From Acetobacteraceae bacterium (GTDB taxonomy: Bacteria; Pseudomonadota; Alphaproteobacteria; Acetobacterales; Acetobacteraceae), in assembly GCA_027311485.1 (NCBI GenBank), contig DAICYU010000005.1:1-13119 (forward strand): a stretch of DNA of 13,119 bases. The letters run 5' to 3'. Below, piece by piece: positions 8,541 through 13,119 of the stretch. Below the pieces are notes generated by a model. The model worked only from the letters and a program-made list of their open reading frames with translations, was not told where the DNA came from and made no database searches. Both the position numbers and the translations under genes were made by a program. Each line of letters starts with the position of its first letter. Position 1 is the stretch's first letter.

Positions 8541-9205
8541 TGCACGCGTTCTGGGCTGTCCTGGCGCGCGACCTGCGCCTGTCGCTGCGCCACGGGGCCG
8601 ATACCCTGGCCGCGGTCCTGTTCTTCCTGGCCACCGCGTCCCTGTTCCCCTTTGCCCTGGGACCGGGGCCGGAGATGCTGTCGCGCATCGCGCCTGGCAT
8701 CGTCTGGGTATGCGCCCTGCTGGCCAGCCTGCTGCCGCTCGACCGTCTGTTCGGCGCCGACTTCGAGGACGGGTCGCTCGACCTGCTGCTGCTGTCCGGC
8801 CTGCCAGCCTCCGCCATCGCCGGGGCCAAGGCCCTGGCCCATTGGCTGGCCACCGGGCTGCCGCTGCTGCTGGCCGCCGGACCGGTCGCCATCATGCTGC
8901 GCATGCCCGATGCCGGCATGGCGGCCCTGCTGCTCGGCCTGCTGATTGGCAGCCTGCTGATGTCCCTGTTCGGCACCATGGGCGCCGCCATCGTCCTCGG
9001 CGCTCGGCGCGGCGGCGTGCTGCTGCCACTGCTGATCCTGCCTTTGGTGGTGCCTGTGCTGATCTTCGGCGCCGCCGCCGCCGATGCCGCCGCCGGCGGG
9101 TTCTCACCGCGTCCGCATCTGCTGCTGATGGCCGCGATGCTGGCCGCCGCCGTGCCGCTGTGCCCGCTGGCCGCCGGTGCCGGCCTGCGGGCCGCTGTCG
9201 AGTAG
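8540..9205 (+). CDS. ccmB: Haem exporter ABC transporter, membrane subunit CcmB
   Basis: The protein has 221 residues, typical for CcmB, with about six hydrophobic segments at roughly 21-41, 50-67, 97-120, 126-153, 158-181 and 192-215. The N-terminal cytoplasmic start (FWAVLARDLRLSLRHGADTL) and FEDGSLDLLLLSGLP (75-89) match the CcmB pattern. It forms the membrane part of the CcmAB complex in cytochrome c maturation. A GCC-repeat-rich stretch near 9070-9100 encodes an Ala-rich loop. The start overlaps the ccmA stop by one base. The stop TAG (9203-9205) directly abuts the stop of the convergent mnmE, leaving no room for a terminator. Confidence 0.93.
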   Translation: MHAFWAVLARDLRLSLRHGADTLAAVLFFLATASLFPFALGPGPEMLSRIAPGIVWVCALLASLLPLDRLFGADFEDGSLDLLLLSGLPASAIAGAKALAHWLATGLPLLLAAGPVAIMLRMPDAGMAALLLGLLIGSLLMSLFGTMGAAIVLGARRGGVLLPLLILPLVVPVLIFGAAAADAAAGGFSPRPHLLLMAAMLAAAVPLCPLAAGAGLRAAVE

Positions 9206-10498
9206 CTACTTACCGATGCAGAAGCGGGAGAAAACCGTATCCAGGATATCCTCCACCCCGACATGGCCGGTGATCCGCCCGAGCGCCCGCATCGCCAGCC
9301 GCAAATCCTCGCCGCGCAGCTCGGGCAACGGCGCCTGCTCTGCTGCGGCCAGCCGTTCGGCGGCCTCCAGCAATGCCGAGCGATGCCGGGCGCGGGTCAG
9401 CGGCGGCGGCCCGGCGGTTTCCGTCATGCGGCGCGCGGCATCGGCCAGCCGAGCGCGCAGCGCGTCCATGCCCAGGCCGGTGCGGGCGCTGATGCGTAGC
9501 GCACCGTCCGGTCCCGGGCGACCCAGGTCCGCCTTGTTGGCGATCAGCAAGGCGCCATCCGGCAGATCGGACGGGGGCGGTGACCCGGCCTCCACCACCG
9601 CCAGCACCACATCAGCGTCCCGTGCCCGCGCCAGCGCCCGGCGTACCCCTTCTGCCTCGATCGAGTCGGTCGTCTTCCGCAGCCCGGCGGTATCGACCAG
9701 AGTCACCGGCACGCCGCCCAGCACCACCCTGGTTTCCAGCGCATCCCGCGTGGTGCCCGGGATGTCGGACACGATCGCCACCTCCCGCTCCGCCAGAGCG
9801 TTGATCAAGGTCGATTTACCGACGTTGGGGGCGCCGGCGATGGCGAAGAACAGCCCCTCCCGCAGCTTTTCCCCGCGTCCGGCATCGTCCAGATGCGCGG
9901 CGATGGCGTGGCGGACAGCGCGGAGGCTGGCAAGCAGTTGATCCTCGACCTCCGGCGGCAGGTCTTCATCGGGGAAGTCGATCAGCGCCTCCTGATAGGC
10001 GAGGATGCCGCGCAGCCGGTCGGCCCAGTCCTGGTAGAGCGCACCGAGGGCACCTTCGAGCTGGCGGAGGGCTTGCCGCCGCTGCGCCTCGGTTTCGGCC
10101 GAGACCAGGTCATGCACCGCCTCAGCCTCGACCAGATCCATCCGGCCGTTCAGGAACGCCCGCCGGGTGAACTCCCCCGGTTCAGCCGGTCGCAAGCCGG
10201 CACTGACCAGCGCGCCGGCGACGCCGTCGACGACTGCCCGCCCGCCGTGCAGATGCAGTTCGGCGCTGTCCTCGCCGGTGTAGCTGCCTGGACCCGGCAG
10301 CCACAGGACCAGGGCATGGTCGAGCACCACCGCTTCAGCGTCCCGCAGGCGCCGCAGCGTGGCGCGGCGCGGTTCGGGCAAGGCGCCGCCACACAGCGCC
10401 GCCAGTACCGGCCCGGATCGGGGGCCGCTGATGCGGATGACGGCGATGGCGGCCCGGACCGAGCCGGACGCGACGGCAAAGATCGTCTCGGCGAACAT
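9206..10498 (-). CDS. mnmE: tRNA uridine-5-carboxymethylaminomethyl(34) synthesis GTPase MnmE
   Basis: This 430-residue protein modifies the wobble uridine of certain tRNAs together with MnmG. The N-terminal tetrahydrofolate-binding domain starts MFAETIFAVASG and contains PGSYTGEDSAELHLHGG and PGEFTRRAFLNG. The inserted GTPase domain has G1 GAPNVGKS (222-229), G2 GTTRD (248-252), G3 DTAG (269-272) and G4 NKAD (321-324). The C-terminal CIGK motif, with the catalytic Cys, ends the protein. The usual Arg of the P-loop (GRPN) is Ala here (GAPN), a mild variation. The start is the ATG at 10498, with an in-frame TTG at 10516 as an alternative. It lies on the same strand as the CoA-transferase pair, 103 bases downstream, and may be co-transcribed. 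MnmG is not in the window. Confidence 0.96.
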   Translation of the reverse strand: MFAETIFAVASGSVRAAIAVIRISGPRSGPVLAALCGGALPEPRRATLRRLRDAEAVVLDHALVLWLPGPGSYTGEDSAELHLHGGRAVVDGVAGALVSAGLRPAEPGEFTRRAFLNGRMDLVEAEAVHDLVSAETEAQRRQALRQLEGALGALYQDWADRLRGILAYQEALIDFPDEDLPPEVEDQLLASLRAVRHAIAAHLDDAGRGEKLREGLFFAIAGAPNVGKSTLINALAEREVAIVSDIPGTTRDALETRVVLGGVPVTLVDTAGLRKTTDSIEAEGVRRALARARDADVVLAVVEAGSPPPSDLPDGALLIANKADLGRPGPDGALRISARTGLGMDALRARLADAARRMTETAGPPPLTRARHRSALLEAAERLAAAEQAPLPELRGEDLRLAMRALGRITGHVGVEDILDTVFSRFCIGK

Positions 10499-10530
10499 GC
10501 CGGCAAAATCGGGCAACGCACCGCAAAATG

Positions 10531-10571
10531 CCAGCCTGGTTTATCCCAGCCCAGGGTAATGCCAGCCCGGG
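10531..10571. repeat. Three short CCAGCC-type direct repeats upstream of mnmE
   Basis: CCAGCCTGG (10531-10539), CCAGCCCAGG (10546-10555) and CCAGCCCGGG (10562-10571) recur every 15-16 bases in the 103-base gap between the CoA-transferase and mnmE. They sit upstream of mnmE on its strand and could be regulator-binding sites or chance low-complexity sequence. No clear -10/-35 was seen beside them. Confidence 0.35.
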
Positions 10572-10601
10572 TGGTTGGTTGGGGTGCCTTATCGCGCCGG
10601 G

Positions 10602-11279
10602 CTATGCGGTCGGGATCTGCCGCAGCCCGTCCGCCACTGTCAGTGTGCCGCCGGTCACGGCGCGGATCTCCTCCACCGTCAGACCGGGCGCGATCTCCCG
10701 CAGGCGGAAGCCGGTGCCGGTCGGCTCAAACAGCCCGTAATTCGTCATCACCAGGGTCACCACGCCGCGGGCGGTCACCGGCAGGTCACACGCTTCCACC
10801 AGCCGGGGGCTGCCGTCGCGGGTCACATGCTCCAGGATGATGAACACCCGCTTCGCACAGGCGGCCAGGTCCATCGCGCCGCCGATCCCGCCGCCCTTCT
10901 GCCCCTTCAGCTTCCAGTTGGCGAAATCACCGGTCATCGAAACCTGATAGGCCCCCATCACCGTGGCATCGATATGCCCGCCGCGGATCACCCCGAAGCT
11001 GTCGGCATGGTGCACCATCGCCGCGCCAGGATTCAGCGTCACGTTCTGGCCGCCGGCATTCACCAGGTTCAGGTCCTCCTGCCCGGCAGGCGCCACCGGC
11101 CCGTAGCCGATCACGCCGTTTTCCGAGTGGTAGGTGATGTCCCGGTCGCCGATGTCGGTGTTGGAGCACATGGTCGGGATGCCGACACCCAGGTTGACGA
11201 TCCAGCCGTCCTGAAATTCACGCGCCACCCGATCGGCCATCTGCTGGCGGTTCAGGCCCTTGGATTTGGACTCGCTCAT
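10602..11279 (-). CDS. 3-oxoacid / 3-oxoadipate-type CoA-transferase, subunit B
   Basis: This 225-residue protein is a family I CoA-transferase beta subunit. The catalytic glutamate is E53 in the motif HSENGVIGYG (51-60). Upstream is WIVNLGVGIPT (26-36), and further typical blocks are GGHIDATVMGAYQVS (100-114) and GGGIGGAMDLAA (129-140). Together with subunit A it moves CoA between succinyl-CoA and a 3-oxo acid such as acetoacetate or 3-oxoadipate; which one cannot be told from the sequence alone. The ATG at 11279 overlaps the end of subunit A by four bases (ATGA), and AGGAGAA lies six bases upstream inside the A gene. This indicates coupled expression. Confidence 0.92.
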   Translation of the reverse strand: MSESKSKGLNRQQMADRVAREFQDGWIVNLGVGIPTMCSNTDIGDRDITYHSENGVIGYGPVAPAGQEDLNLVNAGGQNVTLNPGAAMVHHADSFGVIRGGHIDATVMGAYQVSMTGDFANWKLKGQKGGGIGGAMDLAACAKRVFIILEHVTRDGSPRLVEACDLPVTARGVVTLVMTNYGLFEPTGTGFRLREIAPGLTVEEIRAVTGGTLTVADGLRQIPTA

Positions 11280-12016
11280 CGGCGCTTCTCCTGCCGCCTG
11301 GTGGGCCAGATGCCTTCGGGTTCCGGCGGCACCTGCACCAGTCGGTGCACGTAGATGCCGGGCGTATGCACATCGTCCGGATCGATGCTGCCCGCCGGCA
11401 GCACCGGCTCGTCGATCTCGGCAATGGTGCAGCGGGCGGCGGTTGCCATCACCGGATTGAAATTCCGCTGCGATCGATGAAACCGCAGGTTGCCGAGAGT
11501 ATCCGATGTTCGCGCCCTAATAAAGGCGTAGTCCAGCTTCAGCGCGTATTCGAGCAGGTATTCGCGGCCGTCAATCAATCGAGTCTCCCGCCCGGCCGCA
11601 AGCTCCGTGCCGACAGCCGTCGGTGTGTAGAAGGCCGGGATGCCCGCCCCGGCCGACCGCAGGCGTTCGGCCAGCGTGCCCTGCGGCACCAGTTCGGCAT
11701 CGACCTCTCCGGACTCATAATATTTGGTGAACGGCAGCACGTCGGTGGGGCGCGTTGCCGCGGTGAACGCGCAGATCACTTTCGCCACCTGGCCGTTTTC
11801 CACCAGCATGCCGATATCAGGCATTCTTGGCTGCTGGGCGCCGCCGGTGGTGTTGGCAACCAGGGTCAGCCGCTTCGCGCCCTGCTCCCACAGCGCCTTG
11901 ATCAGGTTGAACGGCGTGCCGGGCATGGCGAATCCACCGAACGCGATTGTACTGCCGTCCGGGATGTCGGCCACGGCTTCCCGGAAGCTGCCGACAAGCT
12001 TGGATTTCTGCCCCAT
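11276..12016 (-). CDS. 3-oxoacid / 3-oxoadipate-type CoA-transferase, subunit A
   Basis: This 246-residue alpha subunit contains the CoA-binding signature region AFGGFAMPGTPFNLIKAL (25-42) and the second block VPQGTLAERLRSAGAGIPAF (110-129). Both are characteristic of family I CoA-transferase A subunits (ScoA, AtoD, PcaI group). It would form a heterotetramer with the overlapping subunit B in the cytoplasm. The ATG at 12016 has a purine-rich GGCGGAGA upstream, at slightly short spacing. The gene is divergent from the hydrolase at the right end. It could feed ketone-body use or the last steps of aromatic degradation; neither is settled by context. Confidence 0.92.
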   Translation of the reverse strand: MGQKSKLVGSFREAVADIPDGSTIAFGGFAMPGTPFNLIKALWEQGAKRLTLVANTTGGAQQPRMPDIGMLVENGQVAKVICAFTAATRPTDVLPFTKYYESGEVDAELVPQGTLAERLRSAGAGIPAFYTPTAVGTELAAGRETRLIDGREYLLEYALKLDYAFIRARTSDTLGNLRFHRSQRNFNPVMATAARCTIAEIDEPVLPAGSIDPDDVHTPGIYVHRLVQVPPEPEGIWPTRRQEKRR

Positions 12017-12305
12017 CGTCTCCGCCCGCTGACTCTTTCACCGATCAAGGGTTACAGCCAGGCCGGTGTCAAGCTTGGCCGGCCGCTGCGTCGGTGTAGC
12101 CCTCCCCCATCTTTTCAACCTGCAGTTTCCTTGGCATTCTATCGCCCAGTACCCGTCATCGGCTGGGGAAACCCGAGGCTGGGGAAGCCGACAAAGACCG
12201 CGTCGGTGATTGAACTGGCTGACGACCCGCAGCATATCGCCCCTGCCCGCCCACCCGCGTACCCAACTGCCAACCCCACCCAACTTGCCAGACCCCGTGC
12301 TGGTC
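12017..12305. promoter_or_regulatory. Divergent intergenic region upstream of the CoA-transferase and hydrolase genes
   Basis: This 289-base gap should carry promoters for both divergent genes. A minus-strand TTGACA (12072-12067) matches a -35 box, but no good -10 follows at 16-18 bases. It lies inside an inverted repeat, GGCCGG (12061-12066) with CCGGCC (12079-12084). A 10-base direct repeat GGCTGGGGAA occurs at 12161-12170 and 12177-12186. The right third is C-rich. No small gene could be supported. Confidence 0.35.
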
Positions 12306-13119
12306 ATGGCATCAGAAGAAAGCGCGCGTATCCGCATGCCCGATCCGCTGGACTCCCCTCCGTTGCCCCAGGGCGTGCGCGCCCGCTGCATCCCCGATAT
12401 CAATGGGCTGTCCATTCACCTGCTGGAGGCCGGTTCGGCTGACCGGCCCTGCGTCCTGCTGCTGCATGGCTTTCCCGAGATCGCCTATTCCTGGCGCAAG
12501 GTGATGCCGGCGCTGGCCGCGGCTGGATACTATGTCATCGCGCCGGATCAGCGGGGCTATGGCCGGACAACCGGCTGGGACCCGGCCTATGACGGCGACC
12601 TCGCGTCCTTCCGGCTGACAAACCTGGTACGCGACATGGTCGGCCTGCTGGCGGTCCTCGGCCTGCCATCCGTCAACGCGGTGGTCGGGCACGATTTCGG
12701 CGCATCGGTTGCCGCCTGGTGCGCCCTGCTGCGGCCGGATATCTTCCGCACGGTCGTGCTGATGAGTGCGCCGTTCGCCGGCCCGCCGGCGCCGGACGCC
12801 CCGATTGCCGTCGACATCCACCGCGCCCTCGCGGCGCTCGACCGTCCGCGCAAGCACTACCAGTGGTTCTACGCCACGCGGGAGGCGAACGCGGACATGT
12901 GGCGCTGCCGGCAGGGCGTTCACGCGTTCCTGCGGGCCTATTTCCATTTCAAGAGCGGCGACTGGGCGGGTAACAACCCTGTGCCGCTGCGGGGCTGGAC
13001 CGCGTCGGAACTGGCCCGCATGCCAACCTACTACATCATGGATCTGGATCGCGGCATGGCCGACACCGTCGCGTCCGAGATGCCGCCGGCCGAGGCCGTG
13101 GCGAACTGTGCGTGGCTGC
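12306..13119 (+). CDS. Epoxide hydrolase-like alpha/beta hydrolase (partial, right edge)
   Basis: The frame is open to the window end (271 codons), so the C-terminal part with the expected catalytic His is missing. The oxyanion-hole motif HGFPE (54-58) and PDQRGYGRT (80-88) are typical of epoxide hydrolases. The nucleophile elbow is GHDFG (128-132), giving Asp130 as nucleophile, which favours epoxide hydrolase or dehalogenase chemistry over a Ser esterase. Tyrosines at 242-243, in the cap region, are candidates for the epoxide-activating residues. The ATG at 12306 is the first in frame but has a weak ribosome site; the ATG at 12336 is an alternative. The first 25 residues are not conserved-looking. 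There is no signal peptide. The natural substrate is unknown. Confidence 0.82.
   Translation, partial: MASEESARIRMPDPLDSPPLPQGVRARCIPDINGLSIHLLEAGSADRPCVLLLHGFPEIAYSWRKVMPALAAAGYYVIAPDQRGYGRTTGWDPAYDGDLASFRLTNLVRDMVGLLAVLGLPSVNAVVGHDFGASVAAWCALLRPDIFRTVVLMSAPFAGPPAPDAPIAVDIHRALAALDRPRKHYQWFYATREANADMWRCRQGVHAFLRAYFHFKSGDWAGNNPVPLRGWTASELARMPTYYIMDLDRGMADTVASEMPPAEAVANCAWL

Noticed and set aside
8200..9273. Long open frames on both strands over ccmA-ccmB (including one of 354 codons on the minus strand)
   Set aside because: They overlap the well-supported ccmA and ccmB; the composition (Ser/Arg/Ala repeats) is typical of shadow frames.
10517..10601. An intrinsic terminator between the CoA-transferase and mnmE
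   Set aside because: Only 4-5-base imperfect stems can be drawn from the CCAGCC repeats and no T-run follows on the minus strand.
12017..12305. Plus-strand 365-codon frame running over the CoA-transferase A gene and the gap before the hydrolase
   Set aside because: It is antisense to the CoA-transferase and in a different frame from the hydrolase; no family resemblance.

Overview
The window looks like a piece of a GC-rich alphaproteobacterial chromosome. This is inferred from strong GC bias at third codon positions, an acnA gene divergent from ccmAB, an alphaproteobacterial-type SOS box, and the style of the proteins (most reminiscent of Rhodospirillales/Acetobacteraceae). No insertion sequence, prophage, CRISPR array, tRNA or rRNA was seen. 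Genes are tightly packed, and no gap between genes exceeds 300 bases.

Layout from left to right: (1) the N-terminal half of a glycogen-debranching-type glycosidase (minus, cut by the left edge), divergent from a PaaI-like thioesterase (plus). (2) An iron-containing alcohol dehydrogenase of the maleylacetate reductase type (minus), with a pair of small palindromic repeats on each side. (3) A HAD phosphatase (minus), divergent from an unrecognised 204-residue helical protein (plus); a GTTC-N7-GTTC motif lies between them. (4) A 52-residue DUF2256 zinc-ribbon protein (plus). (5) Aconitase acnA (minus), divergent from the haem-exporter genes ccmA-ccmB (plus). (6) mnmE (minus), whose stop codon touches that of ccmB. 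(7) A two-subunit 3-oxoacid/3-oxoadipate-type CoA-transferase (minus, A then B, 4-base overlap) upstream of mnmE. (8) The start of an epoxide-hydrolase-like alpha/beta hydrolase (plus, cut by the right edge).

Most genes are ordinary metabolism: the TCA cycle, cytochrome c maturation, tRNA wobble modification and acyl-CoA/keto-acid chemistry. No complete new multi-gene system is visible. The most interesting non-standard structure is a family of about 47-base hairpin elements, four copies in two tandem pairs of opposite orientation. Their stems have changed in compensating ways around a constant GAA loop, which fits a REP-like element. The second point of interest is the putative LexA site in front of the unknown 204-residue gene.
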